Origin: a bacterium | Lineage (GTDB): Bacteria; Pseudomonadota; Alphaproteobacteria; Caulobacterales; Caulobacteraceae | NCBI GenBank assembly: GCA_006515835.1 | Contig: VFBG01000017.1 | Span: 1-38,748 of the forward strand | Length of the DNA: 38,748 nt | Direction: 5' to 3' | Shown: positions 9,689 to 20,005 of the stretch, piece after piece | How the letters are laid out: each line of letters opens with the position of its first letter | Position numbering within the stretch: position 1 is the stretch's first letter | The notes under the pieces: generated by a model | What the model was told of the DNA's origin: nothing | Databases searched by the model: none | The model's input: the letters and a program-made list of their open reading frames with translations, nothing else | Translations under genes and position numbers: made by a program

Positions 9689-10525
9689 GACTGGCTTTTT
9701 TCGGTGATGTCGTCGGCAAGTCCGGACGGGACGGGCTGAGCGATCACTTGCCCGGCCTGAAGCGCGACCTGAAACTCGACTTCGTGGTGGTCAATGCCGA
9801 GAACGCCGCCGGCGGTTTCGGCATCACCGAGAACACGGCGCGCGAGCTGTTCATGGCTGGCGCCGACTGCCTCACGCTGGGCAACCACAGCTGGGATCAG
9901 CGCGAGGCCCTGACCTATATCGTGCGCGAGCCGCGCCTGATCCGCCCGGCCAACTATCCGCGCCTGATGGACGCCGCGCCTGATGGACGCGCCCGGGGCC
10001 GGGGCCAATCTGTTCGAGACCCAGAGCGGCAAGACCGTGCTCGTCATGAACGTCCTCGGCCGCATCCATATGGACCCGATGGACTGTCCGTTCAGTGCCG
10101 TCGAGAAGGAGCTGGCTGCCTGTCCCATGGGCATGGTCGCCGACGCCATCATTGTCGACATGCATTGCGAGGCGACGTCCGAGAAGATGGCCATGGGTCA
10201 TTTCTGCGACGGCCGGGCCTCGCTTGTGGTTGGCACCCACACCCATGTCCCGACCGCAGACTGCCAGATCCTGCCCGGCGGCACGGCCTATCAGACCGAC
10301 GCCGGGCGCTGCTGCGACTACGACAGCGTGATCGGCAACGAGAAGGAAGAGCCCCTGCGGCGCTTCACCCCCCGTCTGTCGGGCGGCCGCTACACCCCGG
10401 CGCATGGTCCGGCGACGATCTGCGGGGTCTATGTCGAGACCGACGACAAGACCGGTCTGGCCACACGGGTCGAGCCGATCCGGGTCGGCGGGCGGCTGAG
10501 CCAGGCGATCCCCGTCCTCGCCTGA
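9685..10525 (+). pseudogene. YmdB-family (TIGR00282-type) metallophosphoesterase, frameshifted by a 16-bp tandem duplication
   Basis: Frame 1 encodes MRLAFFGDVVGKSGRDGL...VVNAENAAGGFGIT...LGNHSWDQRE...ANYPRLMDA; the family sequence resumes in another frame (APGAGANLFETQSGKTVLVMNVLGRIHM...GHFCDGRASLVVGTHTHVPTADCQILPGGTAYQTDAG). Break at 9961-9990. Confidence 0.85.
9961..9990 (+). repeat. Tandem duplication: CGCCTGATGGACGC repeated at 16-bp spacing
   Basis: 9961-9974 and 9977-9990 are identical; removing one 16-bp unit restores the reading frame (NYPRLMDAPGAGANLFE). Confidence 0.95.
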
Positions 10526-10535
10526 GCGGCGCGCC

Positions 10536-10769
10536 TCACAAGCGCGTCAGGGCCAGCATCATCTCTCCCATGCCGAGCGCGAGTCCGATGAGGACCGGCG
10601 CGCCCTTGAAAAGCACCAGACCGGCCAACGCCACGATCAGCATGGTCTCGATCTTCTCGGCGCGCATGCGCCGCCGTCTTGCCCGCTCGATCTGCCGGAA
10701 TCTCCCGGCTTCCATGACGTCCATGAGGGGTCTCCTGAGCGGGCCGGCCAAAAGCACGCCGCTTGACAT
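10536..10769 (-). CDS. Small hypothetical membrane protein (77 aa or shorter)
   Basis: Hydrophobic C-terminal half (TMLIVALAGLVLFKGAPVLIGLALGMGEMMLAL); divergent from the downstream membrane-protein/blaI pair. Confidence 0.55.
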   Translation of the reverse strand: MSSGVLLAGPLRRPLMDVMEAGRFRQIERARRRRMRAEKIETMLIVALAGLVLFKGAPVLIGLALGMGEMMLALTRL

Positions 10770-10814
10770 AAAAGTTTACAGTCGTAATCTTTCATGATTA
10801 CAACTGTAGTCAAG
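10762..10814. promoter_or_regulatory. Divergent promoter region with two BlaI/MecI-like operator dyads
   Basis: TTACAGTCGTAA (10776-10787) and TTACAACTGTAG (10798-10809), resembling TACA-N-TGTA operators; outward-facing TTGACA (+, 10763-10768) and TTGACT (-, 10808-10813). Confidence 0.6.
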
Positions 10815-10874
10815 CGGCGAGCTCGCAGGTCACCGCCCTACGTTCTGTCCCAATTCCATCCAAGGAGTTCCCGG

Positions 10875-11345
10875 ATGTCTGATCTTCGAGTTTGCCGCGT
10901 CAGCGTCGCGATTCTGCTGACCGCGCTGGCGGTTCCCGGCGCAGCCATCGCGGCGCCCTCGGGAATCACCTTGGGCGATGTGTTCGGCGATGCCGCGCCG
11001 AGCGTGAAACTGGTCATGCTTTTGCTTGTTGTCGGCGCCCTGTCCGCCCTGATCGTGACGGTGCTCAAGTTCGCTTCAGGGCGGCGGCTGTCGGGCGGAT
11101 CGGCCTATGTCTCGGCATTGAGGCTGGGCGGTCCGCTGCTCGGGCTGGTTGGCGCGATGTATGTCCTGCTGATGGGCTTCATCGGGATGGCCAATGTCGG
11201 AGAGCCGATACCCATGGCCGTGTTGGCACCGGGATATGCCGAAGCGGCGCTGCTGTTCCTGCTGGGTCTGTTGGCCGGCGTCGTGGGCGTGATCTGCCAC
11301 TGGATCATCGAGGCGCGCATCGACCGCACCGTCCTGGGGTCGTGA
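10875..11345 (+). CDS. TolQ/MotA/ExbB-like multi-TM membrane protein
   Basis: AAGGAG ribosome-binding site upstream; signal peptide and three further hydrophobic segments (VKLVMLLLVVGALSALIVTVLKF; GPLLGLVGAMYVLLMGFIGMANV; AALLFLLGLLAGVVGVICHWIIE). Confidence 0.65.
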   Translation: MSDLRVCRVSVAILLTALAVPGAAIAAPSGITLGDVFGDAAPSVKLVMLLLVVGALSALIVTVLKFASGRRLSGGSAYVSALRLGGPLLGLVGAMYVLLMGFIGMANVGEPIPMAVLAPGYAEAALLFLLGLLAGVVGVICHWIIEARIDRTVLGS

Positions 11346-11668
11346 CGCCCGTGCGTCTGCACGTCACAGAAGCGGAAAGCGCGATCCTTGCCGCGCTCTG
11401 GACCCGGGGCCCGCTGTCCTTCGCCTCCCTGATCGAGGCGGTGAAGGCCGACCAACCCTGGGCGGACGCGACCATCAAGACCCTTCTGCATCGCCTGATT
11501 CAGAAGGGGGCCGTCCGTTCGCAGAAAGAAGACGGCCGCCAGCGCTATCACGCGGTCATCGACCGCCAGACCTATGTCGAGGGCGAGGTCCAGGATCTGC
11601 TCGACCGCCTGTTCGACGGCAAGCCCGATCGTCTGGTCGCTCTGCTGGCGGACCGGCTCGACCTCTGA
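11342..11668 (+). CDS. BlaI/MecI/CopY-family transcriptional repressor
   Basis: GTG start overlapping the upstream TGA; winged-helix LTEAESAILAALWTRGPLSFASLIEAVKADQPWADATIKTLLHRLIQKGAVRSQKEDGRQRYHAVI is typical of the family. Confidence 0.9.
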   Translation: MTPVRLHVTEAESAILAALWTRGPLSFASLIEAVKADQPWADATIKTLLHRLIQKGAVRSQKEDGRQRYHAVIDRQTYVEGEVQDLLDRLFDGKPDRLVALLADRLDL

Positions 11669-11669
11669 G

Positions 11670-13238
11670 TCAGGCCGGCACGACCCGGGCGTCCCCGCTG
11701 GCCACAGCGAATTTCGCCCGGGTGCTCAGCGTGCCGCCGCGATCCGACACCTTGTCCAGCACCTTGAACTCGGTCTGCCAGCGCTCCGGCGTGACGTCGC
11801 AGACGACGAAGCCCCGCTGGGCGTTGTTGAACTTCAGGAACGGGTTATCGGCCAGATAGCGTCGGCCATCGGCCCGCTGATCCTGCCCATCGCCCGATGA
11901 ACTGATCGAGGTGGCGACGAACTCCGATGCGATCGGCGCGCCATCCAGATTGCGGCTGTCACGGTACAGCTCACCGGCATAGTTCTGATGCTCGTCCCCG
12001 GTCAGCACGATCGTATTACCGATCCGGCGCTCGCGCAGCCGGTCCAGCAGCCGCTGCCTCGGGATCGAATAGCCGGCCCAGCTGTCGAGGTTGTAGCCGG
12101 GCTCAGGTCCCTCCTTGCGGTCCAGATCCATGACCATGATCTGCTGGGCCAGCACCTTCCAGTGCGCCTGCGACTGGTCCAGGTTCCTGTAAAGCCACGC
12201 CTCCTGCGCCTGACCGAGCACCTCGGCGTTGCGCGACGAAACTCCGGCGCAGGTCGTGGCCCATGCGTCGTCACAGGGCTGGTCCGAGCGGTGAGACCGG
12301 GTGTCGAGGAAATTCAGGTCCAGAAGGTTGCCCCAGGTGGCGTGACGGTAAAGCTGCATCTCCGCCCCGCGTGGAAAGGCCGACCGGCGCAGCGGCATAT
12401 GCTCATAGAAGGCCTGGGCTGCCGCCTGACGCCGCAGCAGGAAGACCTCGGGCGGCACGCCGTCGTCGATGTCCGAAACCCAGTTGTTCGCGATCTCGTG
12501 GTCGTCCCAGGTCACGAACCACGCGGCTGCCGCGTGGCTGGCCTGCAGGTCCGTGTCCAGCTTGTACTGGGCGTAGCGCCGGCGGTAGTCGTCGAGGCTG
12601 TAGATCTCTCCACCCAGATGCTGACGCGGATTCTCGATCGTCCCGCCAGAGCCTGTGTAGGTGCGGTTGCCGCGGCCTTCGTAGATGTAGTCGCCGTAGC
12701 AGTAGACGAAGTCCAGGTTCTCGGCCGCCGCCTTGCGGTGGGCGGTGTAGAAGCCCTGCTCATAGGCCTGGCAGCCCAGCACGCCGAACCGGACCTGGGA
12801 GACCGCGAAACCGGCCGCCGGGGCCGTCTTGGCACGACCCGAAGGGGTGCGTTCGGAGCCCGCCGTGAAGCGGTAGAAATACTCCCGGCCGGGCTCAAGC
12901 CCTGCGACCTCGACATGGACCGCGTGGCCCAGTTCGGGTCGGGCGATCGCCTCGCCCCTCTGCGCCACGTTGGAAAAGCCGCGATCCGTTGCGACTTCCC
13001 ACTTTACGGGCACCGGTGCCGACGGCATGCCGTGGCCGATCTCGAGCGGGCGGGGGGCCAGCCGGGTCCAGATGACGAAGCCGTCGGAGGTCGGGTCGCC
13101 GGCAGCGATGCCCAGCTGGAACGGGTATTCGGCGAAGACCGGGTCCGCCAGAGCCTTGCGCCCGGAACCCAGCACTACCCCGCCGGCACCGAGCGCCAGC
13201 ATCACGCCGCGGCGGGAGACGGAATCGAGCGAACGCAT
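11670..13238 (-). CDS. phoD: PhoD-family alkaline phosphatase (Tat-exported)
   Basis: Twin-arginine start SRRGVMLALGAGGVVLG; PhoD motifs YCYGDYIYEGRGNRTYTG, WDDHEIANNWVSD, VLTGDEHQNYAGEL. Confidence 0.93.
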   Translation of the reverse strand: MRSLDSVSRRGVMLALGAGGVVLGSGRKALADPVFAEYPFQLGIAAGDPTSDGFVIWTRLAPRPLEIGHGMPSAPVPVKWEVATDRGFSNVAQRGEAIARPELGHAVHVEVAGLEPGREYFYRFTAGSERTPSGRAKTAPAAGFAVSQVRFGVLGCQAYEQGFYTAHRKAAAENLDFVYCYGDYIYEGRGNRTYTGSGGTIENPRQHLGGEIYSLDDYRRRYAQYKLDTDLQASHAAAAWFVTWDDHEIANNWVSDIDDGVPPEVFLLRRQAAAQAFYEHMPLRRSAFPRGAEMQLYRHATWGNLLDLNFLDTRSHRSDQPCDDAWATTCAGVSSRNAEVLGQAQEAWLYRNLDQSQAHWKVLAQQIMVMDLDRKEGPEPGYNLDSWAGYSIPRQRLLDRLRERRIGNTIVLTGDEHQNYAGELYRDSRNLDGAPIASEFVATSISSSGDGQDQRADGRRYLADNPFLKFNNAQRGFVVCDVTPERWQTEFKVLDKVSDRGGTLSTRAKFAVASGDARVVPA

Positions 13239-13290
13239 GGGAACCTCCGGGCTGGGACTGTCTCGACCTAGCCCGGAATTGTGACGGTCG

Positions 13291-14673
13291 TCACCCGCTT
13301 TGACGGGCCCGCAGGCGCAGGTGGATCGGCGTTTGGCTGCGCAGGGTGATCTGGTGCGTCGGGCGAGGTTCGACGGCGCTGATCGCCTCGATGTCGGCGG
13401 CGCGCAGGATGGTCGCCAGCGCGATCATCGCCTCCCGCATGGCGAAGGCTGCCCCTATGCAGACCCTCGGCCCGGCGCTGAACGGAATGTAGGCGTAGCG
13501 GTCGATGGATTTGCGGTTTTCCGGCAGGAAGCGCTCGGGTCGGAAGTCTTCCGGGTCCTTCCACAGGGTCTCGTGGCGGTGCAGGACCCACGGCGAAATG
13601 GCGACCGCCGTCCCGGCTTCAATCGCCTGTCCGCCGATGACATCCGGTCCAAGGGCGCGCCTCGCCAGGGTCGGGGCCGGCGGGAACAGGCGCATGGCCT
13701 CCTCAATCACTGCCCGGGTCCAGGGCAGGGTGTCGGCCCACCTGGGGTCGGTCAGGTTGAAGGCGTCAGCCTCGACACGAAGATGTGCGGCGGCACGCGG
13801 GCTACGCGAGATCAGGTGCAGCGCCCAGCCCAGGGTGCGGGCAGTGGTCTCGTGGCCTGCGAGGATGAAGGTCAGGATGTTGGCCGCCACCTCCCGATCA
13901 GACAAGGCCGCCCCGTCCTGTTCGTCTCGCGCCAGCAGGAGTGCCGACAGCAGATCGTCGGGGCTGTCAGCTCCACTCTCAATCCGCGCCCTGCGACGGG
14001 TGACGAGGCTGGCGACCCGCTCTTCAAAGTACCTGGCCACGCCGCCGCTGGCAGCCCGGCCGAGTCGTGGAATCCACGTCGGGGCCGCGAGTACGTCCAG
14101 CGGATCGATACGCGCGCCCATGGCCAGGTAACGGTTCAGCGCCTGTTCAAAGCCTTTCGCGTCTCCATCCAGCTCGTCAGAGAACAGGGTGGCGGACAGG
14201 ATGTCGAATGTCAGGCCCGACATCTCGCTGTCGATGTTGATCACACCTGCGCCGTCCTCAAGCGGCCAGCTCTCGATCCGGCGCGTGCACACTTCGCCCA
14301 TGCGACCCGCCAGCCGCAGCGTGCGCGACGGGGTGAAGAGCGGCGCGAGGATGCGCCGCGCCCGTCGCCAGATCTCGCCCTCGGTCAGCAGCAGGCCGTC
14401 GGCCAGCAGCGGCCCCAGAACCCGCCGCTGCAAGGCGCCCTTTTCGTAGTTGGCGGCGTTCTCGGTCAGGACGTGGCGGACGCCTTCCGGGTGGCTGATC
14501 ACGATGATCGCCCCCAGCGGGCCCTTGCCGTAGAGTTGCGGCTCCCGGAAATGCCGCTTGGACCACATCAGCAGCGGATTTCGCCACCCGACCCACAGAA
14601 ATTCAACGAGGCTCAGCGGCTTGTCGCGCCGCGGCGGGGTCCAGGGGCGGAACGTCGGGGAGCCGTCGGCCAT
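13291..14673 (-). CDS. Cytochrome P450
   Basis: I-helix AGHETTARTLGWAL, ExxR EEAMRLFPPAP, heme motif FSAGPRVCIGAAFAMREA. Confidence 0.96.
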   Translation of the reverse strand: MADGSPTFRPWTPPRRDKPLSLVEFLWVGWRNPLLMWSKRHFREPQLYGKGPLGAIIVISHPEGVRHVLTENAANYEKGALQRRVLGPLLADGLLLTEGEIWRRARRILAPLFTPSRTLRLAGRMGEVCTRRIESWPLEDGAGVINIDSEMSGLTFDILSATLFSDELDGDAKGFEQALNRYLAMGARIDPLDVLAAPTWIPRLGRAASGGVARYFEERVASLVTRRRARIESGADSPDDLLSALLLARDEQDGAALSDREVAANILTFILAGHETTARTLGWALHLISRSPRAAAHLRVEADAFNLTDPRWADTLPWTRAVIEEAMRLFPPAPTLARRALGPDVIGGQAIEAGTAVAISPWVLHRHETLWKDPEDFRPERFLPENRKSIDRYAYIPFSAGPRVCIGAAFAMREAMIALATILRAADIEAISAVEPRPTHQITLRSQTPIHLRLRARQSG

Positions 14674-14718
14674 ATCCAGAGGCTACGCCCGCAGAAATGC
14701 CGACGCCAGCCGGGTGCG

Positions 14719-15144
14719 TCAGTTCGCCTGCGCTGGCCTCCAGGCCCGCATTTCGGCGATCTCGCGCGTCTGCGCGTCCTTCACCAGCCCGGCCATACGC
14801 CGGATTTCCGGGTCGCGCGACTGCGCCAACGCAACATCCGCCATGGCCACGGCACCGCGGTGATGTTCGATCATCTTGGCAATATAGGCCTCGTCCACGG
14901 TCTCGCCCGACGCCTTGGCCATGCCGGTGTGCATGGCGGCTTCCGAGGCGGCGAAGGCCTGGTCGCCTGGCGTCGCGCCATGGCCGGCGGCATGGGCCGG
15001 CGCGGAGACGACCCCAGTCTGCACGGTCGCTGCGTGGTTCTCGGCCGAGGCGTCGCGCAGGGCCTGTTGGACAGGATCCCCGCCGCCGTCACACGCCGAA
15101 AGGGTCAGGGCCAGCACGGCCGAGGCGATCGGTGCAAAGCGCAT
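14719..15144 (-). CDS. DUF305 family lipoprotein
   Basis: Lipobox-like TLSACDGG; AYIAKMIEHHRGAVAMADVALAQSRDPEIRRMAGLVKDAQTREIAEMRAW is the DUF305 signature. Confidence 0.88.
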   Translation of the reverse strand: MRFAPIASAVLALTLSACDGGGDPVQQALRDASAENHAATVQTGVVSAPAHAAGHGATPGDQAFAASEAAMHTGMAKASGETVDEAYIAKMIEHHRGAVAMADVALAQSRDPEIRRMAGLVKDAQTREIAEMRAWRPAQAN

Positions 15145-17360
15145 CAGGCGTGTCCCTCAATCCAGGCCGGCATCCAGCTCTCATGCATCTCGCGCAGGTG
15201 GTCCAGCGGCAGTCGGAACAGGTCGCCGCCGGGGCCGCCCGAGGCGAAATCCCGGCCCTTGGCCCGGCCGACCACAGAGGCGCGCAGGCCGGCGGCCTGG
15301 GCGGCTGCGATGATCTCCGTGGCATCGGCTACAGCCACCAGATAGCGGGCCTGATCTTCGCCGAAGAGAAGGATGTGAGCATGGGCTTCCGAGCTGGCGT
15401 CGAGCTCGACGCCGCAGTCGGAAGCGAGAGCGATGTCCGCCGCCGCCCCGATCAGCCCGCCGTCCGACAGGTCGTGCACACAGGTCAGGGCTCCGGCCTC
15501 GATCTGCTCGCGGACGAAGTCGCCGGTCCTGCGTTCCAGCGCCAGATCAACCGGCGGCGGGGCGCCGTCCTCGCGACCCAGCACTTCGCGCAGGTAGATG
15601 GACGAGCCCAGTTCGCCCCTGGTCTCGCCGATCAGGACCAGCACATCGCCCTCGACCATGCCGCCGAAGCCGACGACCACGTCATAGTTGGTCAGCAGGC
15701 CGACGGCCCCGACCGTAGGGGTCGGCGGAATGGCCGCGCCGTTGGTCTCGTTGTACAGGCTGACGTTGCCGCTCACGACCGGGAAGTCGAGCACACGGCA
15801 GGCCTCGGCCATGCCGTCAATGGCGCGGACGATCTGGCCCATGATCTCGGGCCGCTGCGGGTTGCCGAAATTGAGGTTGTCGGTGATGGCGATGGGCAGG
15901 CTGCCGACGGCAGTCAGGTTGCGCCAGGCCTCTGCCACCGCCTGCTTGCCGCCCTCATAGGGGTCGGCCTGGACATAGCGGGGCGTGCAGTCCGAGGTCA
16001 TGGCCAGACCCTTGTCTGTGCCATGCACCCGCACCACGCCGGCGTCGGCGGCGGTGGCCGAGTCGTGCAGGGTGTCGGCCATGACGTGACGGTCGTACTG
16101 CTCCCAGATCCAGCGCTTGGACGCCATGTCCGGGCAGCAAACAACCTTGATCACCGCATCGACCCAGCTCTCGGGGGCGGGGACGTCTGCGGGCGCGAGC
16201 CGGGGCTGAAGTGCGGGCTGGACCCACGGCCGGTCATACAGGGGCGCGTCGTCGAACAGCGGGGCCAGCGGGACGTCGCAGACCGTCGCGCCGTGGTGTT
16301 TCAAGACCAGATGGCCGGTGTCGGTCGTAATGCCGATCACGGCGGCGTCGAGGCCCCACTTCTTGAAGATCCGGTGGCCATCTTCCTCGCGGCCGGGTTT
16401 CAGGACCGCCAGCATCCGCTCCTGGCTTTCCGACAGCATCATCTCATAGGCGGTCATGCCCTCTTCACGCTGGGGCACGGCGTCCATGTTCAGCTCGATG
16501 CCGACCGCGCCCTTGCCGGCCATCTCGACCGAGGACGACGTCAGGCCCGCCGCCCCCATGTCCTGGATCGCCGCCACGGCGCCCGAGGCCATCAGCTCCA
16601 GAGTCGCTTCGATCAGCAGCTTCTCGGCGAAGGGATCGCCGACCTGCACGGTCGGGCGCTTCTCGTCCGAATCCTCGTCAAACTCGGCCGAGGCCATGGT
16701 CGCGCCATGGATGCCGTCGCGGCCGGTCTTCGATCCGAAATAGACCACCGACAGGCCTGGTGCCGGGGCGGCTGAATAGAACAGGGTGTCCGCCTTGGCC
16801 ACGCCCACGCACATGGCGTTGACCAGGATGTTGCCGTTGTAGCCGCGGTGGAAATTGGTCTCGCCCGCCACCGTCGGCACGCCGACGCAGTTGCCGTAGC
16901 CGCCGATGCCCGAGACCACGCCCTTGACCAGCCGCTTCGTCTTCTCGTGCGAGGGATCGCCGAAACGCAGGGCGTTCAGCAGGGCCACCGGCCGAGCGCC
17001 CATGGTGAAGACGTCGCGCATGATGCCGCCCACGCCCGTCGCCGCGCCCTGGTAGGGCTCGATGAAGCTGGGGTGGTTGTGGCTTTCCATCTTGAAGATG
17101 CAGGCGTCGCCGTCATCGATGTCGATGACCCCGGCATTCTCGCCCGGGCCGCAGATGACGCGGGGACCCTTGGTCGGGAATTTGCCGAGGTGAATCTTCG
17201 ACGACTTGTACGAGCAGTGCTCGGACCACATCACCGAGAAGACGCCCAGTTCGACATGGTTGGGCTCGCGGCCCAGCCGGTCGAGGACGACCTGATACTC
17301 GTTCGGGGCCAGGCCGTAGTCGGCGGCCAGTTCAGCCATGGTCTTTTGGGGAGCGCTCAT
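15144..17360 (-). CDS. purL: Phosphoribosylformylglycinamidine synthase subunit PurL
   Basis: 738 aa; [67 protein letters not shown]. Confidence 0.97.
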   Translation of the reverse strand: MSAPQKTMAELAADYGLAPNEYQVVLDRLGREPNHVELGVFSVMWSEHCSYKSSKIHLGKFPTKGPRVICGPGENAGVIDIDDGDACIFKMESHNHPSFIEPYQGAATGVGGIMRDVFTMGARPVALLNALRFGDPSHEKTKRLVKGVVSGIGGYGNCVGVPTVAGETNFHRGYNGNILVNAMCVGVAKADTLFYSAAPAPGLSVVYFGSKTGRDGIHGATMASAEFDEDSDEKRPTVQVGDPFAEKLLIEATLELMASGAVAAIQDMGAAGLTSSSVEMAGKGAVGIELNMDAVPQREEGMTAYEMMLSESQERMLAVLKPGREEDGHRIFKKWGLDAAVIGITTDTGHLVLKHHGATVCDVPLAPLFDDAPLYDRPWVQPALQPRLAPADVPAPESWVDAVIKVVCCPDMASKRWIWEQYDRHVMADTLHDSATAADAGVVRVHGTDKGLAMTSDCTPRYVQADPYEGGKQAVAEAWRNLTAVGSLPIAITDNLNFGNPQRPEIMGQIVRAIDGMAEACRVLDFPVVSGNVSLYNETNGAAIPPTPTVGAVGLLTNYDVVVGFGGMVEGDVLVLIGETRGELGSSIYLREVLGREDGAPPPVDLALERRTGDFVREQIEAGALTCVHDLSDGGLIGAAADIALASDCGVELDASSEAHAHILLFGEDQARYLVAVADATEIIAAAQAAGLRASVVGRAKGRDFASGGPGGDLFRLPLDHLREMHESWMPAWIEGHA

Positions 17361-17428
17361 GGGCGCGCCTTCTAGCCGTTGAACAGAGTCGTGTCAGCCA
17401 CTGCTTGGCGCGACTGCAACATCAGGGG

Positions 17429-18226
17429 TCAGGCGCTTGTTCGCTCGACTCCGGAGCGCAGGCGGAAGGTCAGCACAATGGCACCCACCAGAACGGTCAC
17501 ACCGGCGGCCAGCGCCACATAGGCCAGCATGGGGTTGCGCATCTGTTCAGCTACAAAGGCACCCAGCAATCCCCAGGCGATCGGCAGGCCGTAGGCGAGG
17601 GTCCGCAGGCGCTGCGTGACGCCCAGCGCCACAGCCGTCACCAGGCCGATAGCCAGAATCGCCCAGACGGTCGACGACAGGACGTCGGGCAGCCAGCCGT
17701 TGCCGGTGGCGACGGTGATCAGGTTGACTGGCGCCGCGACGGTCAGCCAGCCGGCCAGCATGGCCAGCGGCCAGACGGTCATCCACCGGTCGCGGTCGCC
17801 GCGGGGCAGGGCGCGGATGGCACCGGCGTTGGCGAGCAGGGGAACCAGAAGGACGGCCAGAGAGCCGAAGATCAGCACGATCGTCGCGATCTCCCAGTCG
17901 AAGGCCGCGGCCACGACCCACCAGCCGATGCCGAGCAGGGCGGCGACCGACGGCCAACCCATTCGATGGATCAGCAGGCTCTCGCCGGTCTGGGGCAAGG
18001 CCTGCCGGACCGCATAGGTCACCAGCCAGAGATAGATCACGCCCCAGATTGCGAAGGCATAGCCCGCAACCTTCAGGGTGGCGTCGCTATCGGCGGCGAA
18101 CTCGGCCGGGCTCTGCCCCCATTGAAGCAAAACCTGCGTCTGGCCGATTACGATGGCGAAGATCGTGGCGGCCAGAACCACCAGCCGGCGGGTCATCTGT
18201 GACGGCGTGGGACGTTCGATGGACAT
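17429..18226 (-). CDS. Multi-TM integral membrane protein, possibly TspO/MBR-related
   Basis: About 8 hydrophobic segments with Trp-rich loops (FAIWGVIYLWLVTYAVRQA, GIGWWVVAAAFDWEIATI). Confidence 0.5.
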   Translation of the reverse strand: MSIERPTPSQMTRRLVVLAATIFAIVIGQTQVLLQWGQSPAEFAADSDATLKVAGYAFAIWGVIYLWLVTYAVRQALPQTGESLLIHRMGWPSVAALLGIGWWVVAAAFDWEIATIVLIFGSLAVLLVPLLANAGAIRALPRGDRDRWMTVWPLAMLAGWLTVAAPVNLITVATGNGWLPDVLSSTVWAILAIGLVTAVALGVTQRLRTLAYGLPIAWGLLGAFVAEQMRNPMLAYVALAAGVTVLVGAIVLTFRLRSGVERTSA

Positions 18227-18350
18227 GGCGACTCCGATACGATGGTCACCAGTACGCGCTCGAACGGTGAAGGTTCAATCTGACCCCGCCTGTCGATCAG
18301 TTTGACGCTTTGATCTTGACGGTCGCCGTTCTCGCGCCTCCGATCATCCC

Positions 18351-19388
18351 ATGTCGAAGACCGAACAGGACCACCAACACCGCGCTGCGCTTGACGTTGC
18401 TGACCGCGCGCTCGCCGTCGATCCGCGCGATCCGGGCGCTCTGATCGCCAAGGGTGATGCTCTCGCCGGGCTTGGCGACAGTCGGGCGGCCGCCAGCTTC
18501 TACAGCTCCGCCCTGCGCGCGGCGGGTGACGGCAAGGGGCTGTCCGCCGAAGTGCTCTCCGAGCTGCGCCGCGCCCAGGCCACGATCCAGGCCCAGGCCC
18601 AGCTGTTCGAGGCTCATCTGGGGAACAGCCTCGCCAACGCGGGCTTCAACCCTTCAACCTCAAGCGACCGATTCGCCCTGTCCCTCGATCTGATGGCCGG
18701 CCGCAAACTGCTGTACCAGCAAGAGCCGCGCTTCTATCTGTTTCCAGGCCTGCCCCAGATCCAGTTCCAACCCCGCGAGAGCGTGCCCTGGCTGGCGGCG
18801 GTCGAGGCGGCCGCGAGCGAGATTCGCGCCGAACTGGAAGCACTGCTGGCCGAACCCGACCTGTTCCGCCCCTATGTCGAGCCGCGGGCGGACCGACCCA
18901 ACCGCGACGCCGTTGGCATGATGTCAAACGCCGACTGGAGCGCCCTGTTTCTCTGGAAGGACGGCGTGGAACAGCCCGATATCGCCCGACGCTGTCCGCG
19001 CACCCTGGCGGCCCTGGCCGAGGTTCCACTGTGCCGGGTCCCGGGCCGGACGCCCTCTATCCTGTTTTCGAAGCTCAAGGCCGGCGCGCGTATCCCGCCG
19101 CACCATGGACTCATCAACACGCGGCTTATTTGCCACCTGCCGCTGATCGCGCCGCCGGGGAGCCGCTTCCGGGTCGGCAACGACACGCGAGACTGGCGAG
19201 AGGGCCAGGCCTGGGCGTTCGACGACACGATCGAGCATGAGGCCATAAACGACAGCGGTCAGGACCGCACCATCCTGATCTTCGACGTCTGGAAGCCGGA
19301 GATGAGCGAGGAGGAGCGGGCGCTGGTCTCGGCGCTGTTCCAGGCGGTCGACGCCTACGGGGCCGGCGGCCAGGCCTGGGGCGTCTAG
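18351..19388 (+). CDS. Aspartyl/asparaginyl beta-hydroxylase-domain protein with N-terminal TPR-like region
   Basis: [68 protein letters not shown], with His residues and conserved [11 protein letters not shown]. Confidence 0.9.
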   Translation: MSKTEQDHQHRAALDVADRALAVDPRDPGALIAKGDALAGLGDSRAAASFYSSALRAAGDGKGLSAEVLSELRRAQATIQAQAQLFEAHLGNSLANAGFNPSTSSDRFALSLDLMAGRKLLYQQEPRFYLFPGLPQIQFQPRESVPWLAAVEAAASEIRAELEALLAEPDLFRPYVEPRADRPNRDAVGMMSNADWSALFLWKDGVEQPDIARRCPRTLAALAEVPLCRVPGRTPSILFSKLKAGARIPPHHGLINTRLICHLPLIAPPGSRFRVGNDTRDWREGQAWAFDDTIEHEAINDSGQDRTILIFDVWKPEMSEEERALVSALFQAVDAYGAGGQAWGV

Positions 19389-19936
19389 GCTTTCAGCCGA
19401 GCCGGGTTGCCGACAGCCGTCGCGCCCTGGGGCACATCCCGCGTGACCACCGACCCGGCGCCGATGATGGCGTCATCACCGATGGTGACGCCGGGCAGGA
19501 TGATGGCGCCCCCGCCGATCCAGACGTTCCTGCCGATCGTGACCGGCCGCCCGAACTCTATCCCTTCGGCCCGCTGGGCCGGATCGCGCGGATGGTCGGC
19601 GGTCAGGATCTGCACCCCAGGCCCAATCTGCGTCTGGTCGCCGATCTCGACCTCGCAGACGTCCAGCACGACGCAGTTGAAATTCATGAAGACGCCGCGA
19701 CCCAGGCGGATGTTGTAGCCATAGTCGCAGTGGAAGGGCGGCCGGATGATCGCGGCTTCGCCGACCTCGCCCATTCGCTGGCGCAGCAGGTCGCGGCGCT
19801 CGGCGGGGCTGGCCGCCATGGCGGCGTTGTAGCGGGCCATCCAATGTTTGGCGGCGGTCTGGTCGGCCTGGAGCTCGGGATCGCCGGGATCATAGGGCAG
19901 GCCCGAGATCATCTTCTGGCGTTCGCTCATGAACAT
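19385..19936 (-). CDS. maa: Maltose/sugar O-acetyltransferase (left-handed beta-helix)
   Basis: [63 protein letters not shown]...[32 protein letters not shown]. Confidence 0.92.
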   Translation of the reverse strand: MFMSERQKMISGLPYDPGDPELQADQTAAKHWMARYNAAMAASPAERRDLLRQRMGEVGEAAIIRPPFHCDYGYNIRLGRGVFMNFNCVVLDVCEVEIGDQTQIGPGVQILTADHPRDPAQRAEGIEFGRPVTIGRNVWIGGGAIILPGVTIGDDAIIGAGSVVTRDVPQGATAVGNPARLKA

Positions 19937-20005
19937 TGGTCACCCCCGGACTGCGCCTCGGGAGATCGGCTGACGAGGGCCGTCAGGTCAAGTCCGCAGT
20001 CCGCC

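Noticed and set aside
13300-16775. Long + strand ORFs (681 and 692 aa) antisense to P450, DUF305 and purL
   Set aside because: Shadow frames in high-GC DNA; the reverse strand has unmistakable protein families.
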